From positions 930,001 to 994,000 of the forward strand of contig JAMWFC010000054.1 in NCBI GenBank assembly GCA_027475525.1: a DNA stretch of 64,000 nt, given 5' to 3'. This DNA comes from Macrolepiota albuminosa (Eukaryota > Basidiomycota > Agaricomycetes > Agaricales > Agaricaceae). The notes beneath the pieces were generated by a model. It ran no database searches, was not told the DNA's origin, and worked only from the letters and a program-made list of their open reading frames with translations. This document shows, piece after piece, positions 1 to 12,376 of the stretch (position 1 is the first letter of the stretch; the number at the start of each line of letters is the position of its first letter). A program made the translations under genes and the position numbers.

Positions 1-1167
1 ACGGGCGGAATCGTGAGTCCAACCTCTCCTCAGGTATCAAGGAACAAAGCACGTTCGGTTGAAGGTTGTCTAAAACGCCAATGCATCATCCAACACAACT
101 AAGATCATACGGTGTCAGAAGAAGAGTGCCATGTTCATCTTTAGACGTGATTTATTTCAGCCACGCCTCAATCTTTGAAATAAAATAAAATGTAAAGTCT
201 TTCTTGAATTAAATATCAAGGATCTCGTCGTGCTCACACGTACTGGCAAGTCCCTGCGTGACCCTCCTGGGAAAAAACACGACAAACATCTGGAAAACAG
301 TTCGTCAAACTTCCCAGGGACTAGTACCTAAACCACCACACGATTTTTTGAACAACGATGGGCAACATTCTTTTCCGGTTCGACTTTCTGCCGTTCTTCT
401 CCCTAACTCATTTTACACCAAGACTTTGATTGTCCCTTTCAATGATGCATGGATAGTTGTTGCTCGGACTGTGCGCCTTGTAGGGCCGAATCCGAGCTGT
501 GCACGGCTACAGATATGGACCAAAGCAGGTGCTATCTCTTTTGCTCCGGCTGTCTCAAAAGTCAAAACTGCAGAACGTTATGCATGGCGTGCTTCTGTCT
601 GTGTGTCTTTTCCCGCTTGTATCCATCTAATCAGTACGACTTATGAAGACAAACCGTGAGCAACAAGTTGAACCTTCGTGGCACATTCATCGAGGATCCA
701 GCCTAATGATGCACGTTTGTATGTAGGTAGTGATATAAGAAATTCAGGAGTATTTCTACAGTGTGCAGACGATTCACACAGTCAACTTCTATAAGCTAGG
801 ATAATGCAATGTTCGCTTTGGTTACAGTAATAGACGTTTCTACATAGGTTAGCTTCTAGTTGACAATTTTGGTACATGTGGGTTCACATGAATAGATTTG
901 CTGCGCACCGCAGGGAAATGCTGCATATGCGCTACGTCTGGGGCTCGGGCGTTCTCGGTTCTATCTGTTTCTGCCTGAGGTCTGTCTATGCCTATACCCA
1001 CTAAAACCCTGCATGCCTCTTTCCACTTTCTGCTCGGGGGCCTTCCCGTACATTCAGTCAACAGTAAACCTATTTACTAAAAAAAAAAATACAGTAAATA
1101 AGTTTAAATGACACATCCATAAATCTAGTATACTAAATAATTCACAGAAAAAAATCATTTGAGAATA
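1..1167. other. No gene supported
   Basis: The only open frames here are short, start at GTG or lie out of any conserved context, and resemble no family I know. An A-rich, low-complexity stretch near 1079-1150 lies just past the stop codon of the neighbouring minus-strand gene and could hold its 3' end signals. Confidence 0.5.
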
Positions 1168-4063
1168 TCACCGCCACGAACCCAAACCACGACAGGCAGC
1201 CGGGGCGCTTGTAAGGTTCATCAATGAGCTTTTGGGCCGAGGCTTTGCCCTTGGTATCATCGTTGGTGGCGATGTCGTTGGTGACGGGCTTGACGGACGT
1301 GCAATGGCACATGCCACATCAGCGCCAGTCTGAAGAGGTGATTCTAACTCAGGGGACAAAGAGATAGTACAAGACTGAACTGCAGGAGCGATTTCTGAAG
1401 AAGCAGGCGGAGAAGAAGAAGAACTCGTAGAAGGGGTCTCTGAAAAGTTAAAAGAATGAGAAGAGGAAGAGGAGGAAGAAGGATCAAGGGGTTCGTGCAG
1501 CTCGCTCTTCGAAGCGGCGAGCCGAGCGTCGAATTGTTTCTTCAATTCTATCATGCGCGTACGCATTTCTTCCGTGACGACCCAATCGTCCTCGACGTCC
1601 GGCTGGCCAGGGAGATCCGCGTCATTCAGAAGATCGTCTTCGTCTCTCCAGCTTGTTTCAGGGAATATCTCATCAAGCAGCATGGACACAGATGGCTCGA
1701 GAACGCTGTAATCGTCCGAAGCGCTTACTGGCTCTTCTAGCGGCTCTCGACCGACCCCTCCTAGATCGATGAAGACGTCTAGGAGGTTATCGCTGCTTCT
1801 ACCTAACCGCGAGATATCCTCTGGGGTGGCGGTCGACCAAAAGAAGGACATGAATTCGTTATCTTCCCTGTAGGCAGGATCTAGTTCACGTATGGACATG
1901 AGCGGACTAGAGGGACGCGGCGTAGGGAAACTAGTCGATGGTCTCAAAAGGTCATCGTCGATAGCGGAGAGATTTAGCGGGAGTAGGTTGATGTCGTCGT
2001 CATCTGAGGTATTGTGTATGTCCCAGTCATAAGGAGGTACAGCCTCATCTTCATAGGACGAAAGAGGCGTCGTGGTCGCAGTGACGACATAAAACGGGTC
2101 GTCACCAATTGAGGGAACAGGAGACGTCGTCAAGAGGTCGAAATGAACAGGGTACCTAACGGGCAGCTCAGGGGAGGGCGGCGTGTTGCTGTCACTATTC
2201 CCTCTCGGAGAATATGGAGTGTAGGTCATGATGAGACAACGCTCCGTCGTACGTCTGATTGGGATGGGAGTGGATGGTTCAAACAAATCGTCCGAGTCGC
2301 CTTCCTCGTTTATGGGTTCCAAGGTGAGCCCAACGAGTGGCATGTTCGTGGAGAGAAGGTCACCAGTAACGTAGAAGGGGGAGAGTTCAGTTTCGACTAC
2401 GCTGTTTGGAGAGTTGACGAGGACGTTGGTATCGATATAGGAGATCGGAACAGCGGGAACATCGATCAAGGGCAAGTCTTCACCATTGAAGGGGAGCTGT
2501 GTTAGGTAGTTAACCCTCTCAGGTCGGGAAATACGGACTGGAGTGTGTGGATCAGGTAATATAAGTTCGCTAGACGAAGATGGTATGTCCAAGGAGTCAA
2601 CATGATTCAAAGGCGTTGAGCATGAAGATGTAGCCTGCACATTATCAGGAGAAACTGGAACCTCTGCTACATGATGGTCAAGAGTCGTCTCAAGGAGCGA
2701 TGCAACAGTCCCCGGGAGAGAATTGGAACGGACACAGGGCGATTCTACAGGGCTGTGATGTTTCTGCTCGTCGTCAGCTGATGGCGGCTCATTGACAGAT
2801 GCAGTTGTATTCCTGATCTCTGGCTCATCGGAAGTCGCTTCGCGCTCCCCACCCCGCGGTTCCTCAGTTACCGGCCCGGAGATTGCCGTAAAAGTGTTCT
2901 CGTCCCTTAGCGAATGAATGCTGGCCATTGTCCTTTCCAGGTCTTCCCGTGTCTCAGGCTGTGGTTCGACGTGGTTTCCCAGAGAGTCGCTTGATATGAA
3001 CTCCTGAGTAACGTTCCCTGTCCGTGTAGGCTCCGCGGCATCGTCTTGAAGTGATACTTGGGGTGGAGGAATTGGGGGATTGTCACAAGATGTAGTTTCG
3101 GGCGCTGTTATTGTCTCATGCAAAACTTGGTGGGAGGTCTCTTCTGGATCATCTGGGTCCTGACCATCGACATGTGAAGAAAGTGCCACTGGCATTGCAG
3201 GGCATACGGGTGATGTCTTTGATCGGTCTGAGCTCACAGGCCACTGAAGATAGACAAGGCAGATCGTATACGAAAAGCAGCGACGAAGTAGTATGGGCGC
3301 CAAGGTGACAAGAGTAGTCACTGCCCCTGCACAATTTGCCATCCAGTTAGATGTAGCCCCACGAGTGAAGAATGCAGCCATGGTAGGGAAACACTCCCTA
3401 ATGATGACGCCGTACAAAATTGCACGAAGGGCGGCTATTGGAATGTGAGTGTTAGAAGCAGGGCCTGAGGTAATAAAAGGAAGGTGGTCATACAACGGCT
3501 AAGCATGTCGGCTATTGGAATGTGAGTGTTAGAAGCAGGGCCTGAGGTAATAAAAGGAAGGTGGTCATACAACGGCTAAGCATGTGAACCACGAGGTGAC
3601 GTTTGGTGGGCACGAGTTTACCTTGAACCTTGTCATATTCATTACCCACCTGTACTCGAGTATGTACGGGACTATCGAAGGCGTGAGCGGAGGAAGAAAA
3701 GTGTATGAAGCGGTTGAGAGCTCTGGCTGACGTTATGAGCAAAAATATAGTGATGATCACAGTTACCAGAAAGAACGTAACGAATACCCAAGGGAAATGA
3801 AGGACTGTGTGATTGGGAGAGGTCGGAGTAGGAGAGGGGAGGGGAAATGTCGTTGTCGCTGAAAGAGGGGGGGCGGGGCGTTTGTCTTGTGCAATGCCAC
3901 CTGCAGGGAAGAATGATTGCCATATGGCCACTGTATATGCCATAAGTTTCATGGCAACCAACGAGCGCGTTATTTGAGGTATATTCGTCATAATCGAGGC
4001 TTGAATCGCCATTGTTGTAGGAGTTCCGGCGAAAGAGAGTAGTAACGAGGCTGACAGAAACAT
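1168..4063 (-). CDS. Acidic Ser/Pro-rich membrane-anchored protein, two exons
   Basis: I do not recognise the family. Exon 1 (4063-3650, true ATG at 4063) encodes a hydrophobic N-terminus and a clear membrane segment around residues 91-114 (VFVTFFLVTVIITIFLLI). Exon 2 (3498-1168) begins with further hydrophobic stretches (for example AVTTLVTLAPILL), then about 650 residues rich in Ser, Thr, Pro, Asp and Glu, with poly-Ser runs near the C-terminus. A phase-0 intron joins them, with donor CAG/GTGGGT and acceptor TTAG/CCG, giving about 914 aa. The intron/exon junction lies in an exact 77-bp tandem duplication. Only the distal acceptor (end of intron at 3499) keeps the frame; the proximal copy runs into a stop. 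With one copy removed the intron would be an ordinary 74 nt. The composition suggests a membrane protein with a long disordered cytosolic or wall-facing tail; the function is unknown. Confidence 0.6.
3432..3585. repeat. Exact 77-bp tandem duplication (copy 1)
   Basis: Positions 3432-3508 and 3509-3585 are identical over 77 bp, and the bases on either side differ. The unit contains the 3' splice site of the overlapping minus-strand gene. The same period occurs at 9094 and 47623, which suggests an assembly seam. Confidence 0.95.
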
Positions 4064-4806
4064 TTGTGCATTTCTTTGGTTTCTGACTGAGAATTAGCGA
4101 TTTCTAAGCCGTCTCACCCAATAAAGTCTGTCACTCGTAACTTGACAATGTTCTGTAGAACATCCTACTAGGAATGAATGATGAGCCTTATTCCAGTTCT
4201 TTCAACAGAAATACTATGCAATTACCCATTGTTACCTTGTGATCCAAAGAACCCGCGTTTCGAGATCCATTGGTTCATCTGTTGACACAAACACACATAC
4301 TTCCAAAGCAACTGTTTCTGGAAGAGGTCGGAGAGTTTATATAGACTCGCAAGGCAAATACTCTAATTTTGACGCGAATCAATCGGACCGTGAACGAGAG
4401 CCGAAGACGCGTACATATTACCAAACTGTTCATTCGGTCATGAGCATCCGAAGGATATCTCTGTCTGCTAAGTAAGCTTTAAATACGTCTGGTGTTCTGA
4501 TTCTCTCATCGCACAATGTTTTCTAAGAATTCCATCAGAGCCGACGAAAGTCAGCTCTACCTTCTTAACTCCAAACTAACCTTGAATCCATAAGTATTCA
4601 CGCTACGACCTAGAAAGCCCAAGACTGCTTTCCAAAAACTACTCATCATGCGTTTCCGGCAATATATATTCTTCGAGCTTGATCTATCATAACAAAATCG
4701 GATGCTCCACTGTTCGAAACTTTATCTTGCACATTTGCCCCTTGTGTTCATGTTCTTTCTCACATATAAAGAGCATGTTTTCCCAGCATGTAGGCACCGT
4801 TAAAGA
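4064..4806. promoter_or_regulatory. Divergent intergenic region
   Basis: About 740 bp separate the start of the minus-strand membrane protein from the start of the first copper radical oxidase. No coding sequence is supported. A TATA-like AT-rich stretch (aatatatatt) lies near 4660, about 145 bp before the oxidase ATG, and another possible one (cacatataaa) near 4762-4771. Confidence 0.4.
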
Positions 4807-6948
4807 ATGCTACCTTTCCTGTTTCTACTTGCTATCATTCTTGCGGTTCTCGCGGCTTCGTCCTCCAGTGAAATCGGTTGGCACTTCGTCCAGAATGCCA
4901 CTACAGGCATAGTCCCTCTTGAAGCCATCGTCATCTCACCGAGTCTCATTTTACTCTTCGATCGCGTGGAGAATGACCCCCTTCGAATTAATGGTGCAGG
5001 TGCCTGGGGTGCATTCTGGAACTTGAAGACAGACACGGATACCCCGATTAGTTTGATGTCAAATTCTTTCTGTGCCAGCGGGGGTTTTCTGAGCAACGGG
5101 ACGATGGTGAATATTTCCTTTGTGCCTAATTAATTTTAATTTTGAAGAATTTTTTATGAGCGCTCTAGGTCAGTGTTGGAGGAAACGAAGTCCAGAGTCC
5201 AGACACAGAGCCAGACACAGATGGACGAATGATGATTAGACTGTTGGAACCATGCAACGACGCTAATGGTATCGGGTGTAGAGTCATCGAAGATCCAGTT
5301 AGGCTACGTCTTGCAGAGACAAGATGGTACCCTGGATCTTTGCGGATCTTCGATGGATCGTTGGTACGTATCCTAGAGTAAAATCAAAAATATAACTCTG
5401 AGGACACACAGATGATCATCGGGGGTATGCACGAGTCAACATTATTCTATAACACGGACCCTGTCAACAGTTATGAGTTTTTCCCTCCGAAGGACAACGG
5501 TGAACCCCGACCTTCGCTTTTCCTTGAGAGGACCCCCCGCGTCAATCTCTTTCCGAGGTGAATTATCTTTTTTTTCGCTAGAGTAGTTATATTGCTCTAA
5601 CACTTCACAGAGCGTTCGCCCTCCCAGATGGCAAGATATTTATGATCGCCAACAATCAAACTATCATCTACGACGTCGAGACGGACACAGAAACCCGCCT
5701 GCCCGATATACCGGATGGTGTCCGCGTTACCAACCCGTTCGATGGAACCGCAGCTTTATTGCCCCTTCACCCGCCTCATTACGTTCCAGAAGTTCTTGTC
5801 TGCGGCGGTTCAAACTCCAGTGATGCTCTTCCCTCAGAGCAGCTGAGCTCACAAGACCCTGCTTCTGATCAGTGCAGCCGCATCGTGCTCACCCCTGAGG
5901 GAATCGAGCGTGGATGGGCCGTCGAACGCATGCCAGTGGGGCGTATGATGTCAGAGATGATGCTTATGCCGGACGGTAGGGTGTTAATAATAAGCGGTGG
6001 TGCGACGGGTTATGCTGCTGTTGCAACTGCTGCAAATGCCGTTGATGGGAACTCCAATGCAGATCACCCTGTGTAAGTTTTTGGGACTTCTTCCTCATGT
6101 TTTGTGGTCGTAACTTCCAGCTCCCCTTTTCCGAAGTTTCAAACCACTTCTCTACACACCAAACGCCTCAGTCGGGCAGAGGTTTGATGACAAGTCAATA
6201 CCTGCAACGGATATCCCACGTCTGTACCACTCTGTCGTGACATTGACACCCAACGGGTAAGTGTCCTCTGTAGTGTGAGGAGACTTGCCTTGTTCATGTT
6301 TGCAACCCAGGAATATATTCATTGCAGGATCAAACCCCAATCCAAATCTCAACTTTACCGTACACTTCAAGAGGTAAGAAGAAGGCCTAATGCCCATCTA
6401 CTCTCATAACTCTTGCTTTGATTGCTGGGCAGTGAATTCCGCGTAGAGTATCTGAACCCACCATACATGACTGTTGCACGTCCGAGCCTTCAAAGCGTCC
6501 CTCAGAGGATCCCTTACAATCATACCTTCACCGTCCCTGTCAATATACCAGCTACGCTCAAAGCAACAGACGTACAAGGTCAGTACATGCTTGTTCACCT
6601 GAGCTTCTGTCCAGTCCATTGACAGAGCTTCGCCCAGTGGCACTGATGGATCTCGGCTTCTCATCTCATGCGTTTCACGCAAGCTCGCGTCTTGTCTTCA
6701 TGAAAGCTGACCTCGCACCCAACCACAGATCTATTACGATCGCTAGTCCACCGAACAATCGGATCTACCCACCGGGACCTGGTGCGTCATTTGTTGGTGT
6801 CGAGATAGATATCTAATGCACTGATGTGCTCATTCAAGGTTACATTTTCCTCACCATTGACGGTGTGACGAGCGAAGGAGCGCATACCTTGATTGGCAAC
6901 GGTGCATCACCGCCTGTAATGGATCAGGGAGTACAGCTCGTCATATGA
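4807..6948 (+). CDS. Copper radical oxidase (glyoxal oxidase family), copy 1
   Basis: Predicted secreted enzyme that oxidises aldehydes or alcohols and releases H2O2 to feed extracellular peroxidases. Nine exons (4807-5106, 5169-5363, 5412-5557, 5611-6072, 6137-6256, 6311-6373, 6433-6578, 6638-6781, 6839-6948) sum to an intact 561-aa frame, typical for the family. It starts with a signal peptide ([15 protein letters not shown]). The radical cofactor residues are visible: Cys in [12 protein letters not shown], Tyr in [14 protein letters not shown], the Tyr-His copper ligands in RLYHSVVTL and the late His in [13 protein letters not shown]. The C-terminus ([17 protein letters not shown]) matches the DUF1929 domain. 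A paralog with the same exon pattern follows 517 bp downstream. The substrate cannot be read from sequence. Confidence 0.93.
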
Positions 6949-7465
6949 CATACATCGCTTCTGTTGAACTTTGTGTAATCTCGTCGGTAGGGAAGGTCAT
7001 GTCAGCCAGCCATATATATCTGATGATCAATGCAAATCCTTGTTGAACAATGTCTATTAGGTCAGGCGTATTAACTCCGGATGCTTATTTTCCTCTCGGC
7101 CGATAAACATATGTGAGCGATATTTGCGACGAAAGAGTTCAATTTTGATACCTTCCGTTTCTTAGCCCCGTAATGTAGCTTATCTAAACAAACGTTGTCG
7201 TCGAACAATGCGTGGGTTGGTGCTAGCTCCGAATTGTCCTCCTCTCGGCCGATCAACATACAATGTGAACGAGATTTACGGTGCAAGAGCTCTGTTTGAT
7301 CTGCTCGCTCATTTGGACGCATTTGATACCTGAGCTCACATATATGTGTGAATACCGGCCTTCATAAACCCCATGAAGTCGCTGTAATCCCACCATGGCC
7401 CACGTGGACTCACGGGTTCTTTCAGCTATCTTTTCTATAAATTTGGATGCTGAAGCAAAAATACG
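6949..7465. promoter_or_regulatory. Intergenic spacer with diverged promoter repeat
   Basis: It separates the tandem oxidases. A motif starting tcctctcggccgat occurs at about 7091 and again at about 7239, each followed by related sequence ending in tttgatacc (about 65 and 92 bp). A TATA-like ctataaat lies near 7434, some 30 bp before the second ATG. Confidence 0.5.
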
Positions 7466-9680
7466 ATGATGTACGTCCTTCTATTGTTGCACATCGCTCT
7501 TGCAGCCTTTCCCTGTATCATTGCGGCTCCCGCCCCTGCTGGATGGACCTTTGTCCAGAATGGTACCACCGGCATCGTTGCAATCGAGACTATCATTGTT
7601 TCGCCCACTTTAGCGCTCATACTTGATCGTGCGCAGAATGATCCGCTCCAACTCGACGGCTTTAGTGCCTGGGGTGCCTTTTGGAATTTGAAGACAAACA
7701 CGGCCTCTCCAGTGAGCTTGGTTTCAGACACCTTTTGCGGCAGCGGTGGCTTCCTAAGTAACGGTACGATGGTCAGTAATATGGATTGCTGTCGTGTTTC
7801 CGTCCCATTAATGTCTTTTTTATTTTAAGGTCAGCATTGGCGGAAATCCCCCGGAGAGCCCAGCAACGGAACCTGATGGTGATGGACTGATGATGATCCG
7901 GCTCCTTGAACCTTGTACCGATGAAAATGGTATTGGATGCACCATTTTCGAGGACGCTGCTACTCTTCATCTTACAACAACGCGATGGTATGCTTCTTCT
8001 TTGCGAATATTTGATGGGTCGTTGGTAGGTTTACCAAGTACTTGGAAAATATAGTCCGTTGCTTACCCAGAGGATTTTATCAGATGGTAGTTGGAGGCAT
8101 CCACCAGGTCACCCCATTCTACAACGACGATCCTGTCAACAGTTTTGAATTCTTTCCGCCCAAGGACAATGGTGTCGCACGACCATCTGCTTTTCTCGAG
8201 CGCAGTCTTCCTGCTAACCTCTTTCCTCGGTATGATGAACTATCTAATTCATAATATCATGTCAAACGTTCCGCAGGGCTTTCTCCCTTCCAGATGGACG
8301 ATTGTTCATGGTGGCTAACAACCAAACAATGATCTACGACATTGAAACGAATACCGAAACGATTCTACCAGAAATTCCCAACGGTGTTCGAGTCACCAAC
8401 CCCTTTGATGGTACTGCAACGCTCCTTCCGCTCTCCCCGCCTCTCTTCACGCCTGAGATTCTCGTATGTGGTGGGAGTAATTCCAGCGACATGACGCCAG
8501 CAGAGCAACATACCTCTGAGGATCCCGCCTCAGATCAGTGCAGTCGTATCGTGGTCACACCTGAGGGAATTAAGCGTGGCTGGGTGACTGAAAGAATGCC
8601 AGAGGCTAGAGTCCTGCCGGAGATGATACTTTTACCGGACGGCCGCGTGCTCATTATCAACGGGGCTTCAACTGGTTACGCAGGTTATACATCATCTGGT
8701 AATCCAGAAGATCCGGTCGGCACATCCAGGAGCGATCATCCAGTGTAGGTAACCGCTGGTTCTTTGTCTGCTTTATTCTTAGACAACCCAGGTTACGGCC
8801 GGTCCTCTATGATCCTAATGCACCACTTGGACGGAGATTTAGCAACGATGGTTTGCCTTCTTCGGAAATCGCTCGCGTGTATCATTCCACTGTGACTTTT
8901 ACGCCGAATGGGTAAGTATTCAAATAAAACTTGATACGAGAAGCAGAAGTTTTCACACTGATAACCATAGAAACATATTGGTTGCGGGGTCAAACCCGAA
9001 CCTCAATCCCAATATCGTCCTCAATAATACCCGATTCCCCACGTTCGTCTAATTTGAGTTGACCCATTCAACATAGTCACTAATTTTTGTTTCCAGCGAG
9101 TTTCGTGCTGAATATCTCAATCCACCATACATGAATGTCGCGCGTCCAGAGTTGCACAATGTCCCAGCGACAGCGAGTTTCGTGCTGAATATCTCAATCC
9201 ACCATACATGAATGTCGCGCGTCCAGAGTTGCACAATGTCCCAGCGACTCTGCCTTTTAATCACACTTTCACTGTGCCCGTTGTAATTCCCCCAGGTCTC
9301 AAAGCAAGCAATCTTCAGGGTACGTTTTAGATCCATACCTGATTAACCTACGAGAAGTTGATTCTTTGCTTAGTTGCTTTGATGGACCTCGGTTTCTCGA
9401 CTCATGCCTTTCACGCGAGTCAACGTCTAGTCTTTATGCACGGCACACTTTCCCCGAATCGCGATTCATTAACTCTCACAACTCCGCCAAACAACCGCGT
9501 GTATCCCCCCGGTCCAGGTATGCAACCTCCCACGGATCCTATTATCATTTATTTAACTGACGTTCGAAAGCTTGGATCTTCCTGACTGTTGATGGGATCA
9601 CAAGCACTGGTACCCAAATCTTGCTTGGGAACGGGCAAGTCCCGCCCGTACAGGACCAAGGTGTACCGTTAATGGTATAA
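7466..9680 (+). CDS. Copper radical oxidase (glyoxal oxidase family), copy 2
   Basis: Tandem paralog of the upstream gene, with the same nine-exon structure and seven exons of nearly or exactly the same length (7466-7771, 7830-8024, 8084-8229, 8277-8744, 8792-8911, 8971-9042, 9174-9319, 9374-9517, 9571-9680), about 568 aa. It has a signal peptide ([18 protein letters not shown]). The catalytic set is kept: Cys in [12 protein letters not shown], Tyr in the [13 protein letters not shown] region, Tyr-His in RVYHSTVTF and His in [13 protein letters not shown]. Exon 7 is preceded by an exact 77-bp duplication. Reading from the distal acceptor (9174) restores the expected 146-nt exon; reading from the proximal one (9097) shifts the frame. 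If the duplication is an assembly error, the gene is intact with a normal 54-nt intron. Confidence 0.92.
9094..9248. repeat. Exact 77-bp-period tandem duplication (copy 2)
   Basis: The match between 9094-9171 and 9171-9248 has a 77-bp period and covers 78 bases, one more than a full unit. It starts at the CAG acceptor of intron 6 of the second copper radical oxidase and repeats the first half of exon 7. Confidence 0.95.
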
Positions 9681-10640
9681 ATACACTGCTTTCCCGATAA
9701 CTAGCTCGATTAGAACGTTGTTTGTTTGTTGGAAATAGTCCACAACATCTCATTGAATTCAATAACCGAAGACTCCGTGAAGCCACCTAAAAATTTTCCT
9801 AAGATTGATATGTTTGTCAGTCACATGTACATTGCAATAGTGTAATATGATAGCACTAAGTCATCTACTTACAGTACAAAGAGAGAATAAGCATCCACAT
9901 GAGCGCCATCCGAGACTTCCCCAAGGATGAATCAGTATGGCCTGGGTATTGGCTACCTTTCTGAGAATCCTTTGTACCAGAAAGGTACAAGTCGGCATCT
10001 GCCACGCAAGTCTCTTCTTTCCGTTACGTAGCGTCGTTTTGTCGTTTTTGAGAACTGTGACGTTTTGCGTCGGATATGCTTCACGCGTATACACCTGCGA
10101 CCCAGAAAATCCTTAGTATACAAGAGATGGACGACAAATCCCTCTCATGAGATATCGTAAGGACCTTTAGCGCGGTTGATCCGCTGAGTCCGTATCACCA
10201 AAGAACACGGCTGAAGAGATTGTAAGCCGGGTTGGACGTGGCAGCCCAATTCGTGAGCATAAGCATGAACAAAGCGCGAATAGGCATTAGGGTTCAGATG
10301 ATGTCGAAGATTGAAAGGAACTGTTACATGGGAATAGATAATGTCCGTCGAAATCGCTCTTAATGCACCGGAATAAGATCGAAATATGACCAAGAGACAC
10401 TGCTTCGCTTTGGCCTTTGATCATAAGACAACGCCTCGGCGCTCAGCATCCATCGGCATTGCTGAACAGCGCATAGTGGAAACCTTTCAAACTTTAATTA
10501 CTCCAGAACCACAGGTTCTATCGGCATAAATCTCTTCGAGTTGAAGGCAACCATGAAAGGTTACGCGAAATAACCACGTCGAAAGGCTTACATGTTCAAG
10601 GGGTATGACTGGATGACTGTTCAGAGATACAGAGATACAA
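9681..10640. other. No gene supported
   Basis: Short minus-strand frames at 9861-10094 and 10145-10393 have no recognisable domain. The second has a weak resemblance to fungal F-box leader segments (YSHVTVPF), which is too little for a call. Confidence 0.4.
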
Positions 10641-12376
10641 ATGATGACTGCCACTTACCCCACAGATTCAACATCCACAAACCCATCACAACTGAAATCA
10701 CAGGAAGTACCTCTAAAAATAGAGCCTTCAAGGGTTTCGTGGTTGCTCTGTCTTTCCCTATGTATACCAGCCCCCCCTCCGTCAAACCAGCCTGTCACCC
10801 CACTTACTTCCTTTCGGCCACCACTACATCAGGCCAGAACTATGACCTTACCCCAGCTTTTTCCTTCTCAACACAGCTCTCACTGGAGTTACGAGCACGG
10901 CCTTGCTCATCGCTTCCAACGCATTGGTGAGTGAACCCCGTCGCCACTGTACCAGAACGCTCATCATCGACAATCGCCGCGTGGACCACAGACCGTAGAC
11001 ACTGGCCTACATCGTCCGACACAGCACAGGCGCCTCTCTCGAAAGCCTCTACCCCCGCTCAAGCACACTATCAACGACGTGCAACGGGACCAACAGAACA
11101 TCCTGCATCGCTGTCACCAGCGATGACAGCGCAGCATTACGAGGCGATGTCCACATCGAGAACAAGCGACGACCGTGAGGGTTGGATGCCGGCACTACCA
11201 TGCTGGTCGCAGTACGACAATATTCCACCACCACATACGAGGGACATGTACTGGACCATGCCGCTGCCTAAAGTGCATGTACCCGAAGGGTCTAAGGCAC
11301 ATGAACCACCCATGTACGGGTCGCCGTCGTCGTCGCCATCGTCGAGCCATATATCTTTCAACCCTAACCCATCCCAATTCCCTGTCGCACCACTTCAAGG
11401 ATCTGTTGACCAATGGAAACACGTCGGACTAAGTCCCACACTTGAGGACGGCTTCTCATTGTCGCACTCACCACCATCATCGATCTTTGGTAACGAGCCA
11501 GCGACCACACCGAGCACCGACCATATGATGATTGCCGCACACACCACAGACCGTAGATACCGACCTACACCATCGGACATGGCACAGACGTTTCCCGCGA
11601 ATGCCTCCTCCGCAGCACATCATCAACGACGTGCGACGGGACCGACGGAACATCCTGCATCGATGTCACCAGCGACGGCCGCGCAGGAGTATAACCGCAA
11701 GTATCATTACGAGGCAATGTCGACGCCGAGATCAAGCGACGACCTTGAGAGTTGGATGCCGACGCTACCATACTGGTCGCAGTACGACAATGTTCCACCA
11801 CCACATACGAGGGACATGTACTGGACCATTCCACTTCCTGAAGTGGATGAACCCGAAGGGTTCAAGGCGCATGAACCACCCATGTATGGGTCGTCGTCGG
11901 CGCGACCGCCATCATCGAGTCAAATATCTTACCCTACCCCACCCCAATCACCTGTCGCACCACTACCAAGATATATTGACCAATGGAAAAGTGTCAGGCT
12001 AAATCCCGTATTTGAGGACGGTTTCTCGTCGTCGCACTCACCACCGTCGATCTTTGATAGCGAGCCAGCGACCACACCGAGCACCGACCATATTACTGCC
12101 ATGATTGCCTATACGGGAGAGATCGTCCATATCCTCCCCTCGTCCCTCACCTCACCAAACATTGTCACCGTAGGCGACGTCCTCCAGACACTTGAACGAG
12201 TGCTGGGAGGTCATAATACAGCTTGTGACAGATGCCATGCAGCACCACATCAAAGACCAGATTGCGAGTGCCGCAGGACGTCCATACTTTTTAACTCTTT
12301 ACGAATACGGTGGTGCTCATCAGATGGGCCATCATATCCATGCCAACTTCTCGTCGAGCGCCGGCGGCAAAGGTGA
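10641..12376 (+). CDS. Pro/Ser-rich protein with duplicated internal unit, DUF6699-like C-terminus
   Basis: Two exons (10641-10926 and 10992-12376) join through a 65-nt intron (G/GTGAGT to CACAG) into a 556-aa frame. The first about 95 residues are Pro/Ser/Thr-rich. Two tandem units of about 180 residues follow, each starting TTDRR and ending PATTPSTDH, with shared blocks such as ATGPTEHPAS and PPPHTRDMYW. The C-terminal motif NIVTVGDVLQTLERVL resembles the start of the DUF6699 domain common in mushroom genomes. After it the frame turns low in complexity and Arg-rich, and another frame (12192-12446) looks equally protein-like, so a missed intron or frameshift near 12195 is possible. Function unknown. 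Confidence 0.5.
10985..12092. repeat. Two-copy in-gene tandem repeat, about 555-bp unit
   Basis: Unit 1 runs from about 10985 to 11526 and unit 2 from about 11543 to 12092. They are diverged at both DNA and protein level but align end to end, including the closing motif accgagcaccgaccat. Unit 1 begins at the intron/exon boundary. Confidence 0.8.

Noticed and set aside
258..659. Open frame of 133 codons at the left end (+)
   Set aside because: Opens with GTG, has no conserved block and overlaps another unrelated frame; chance explains it.
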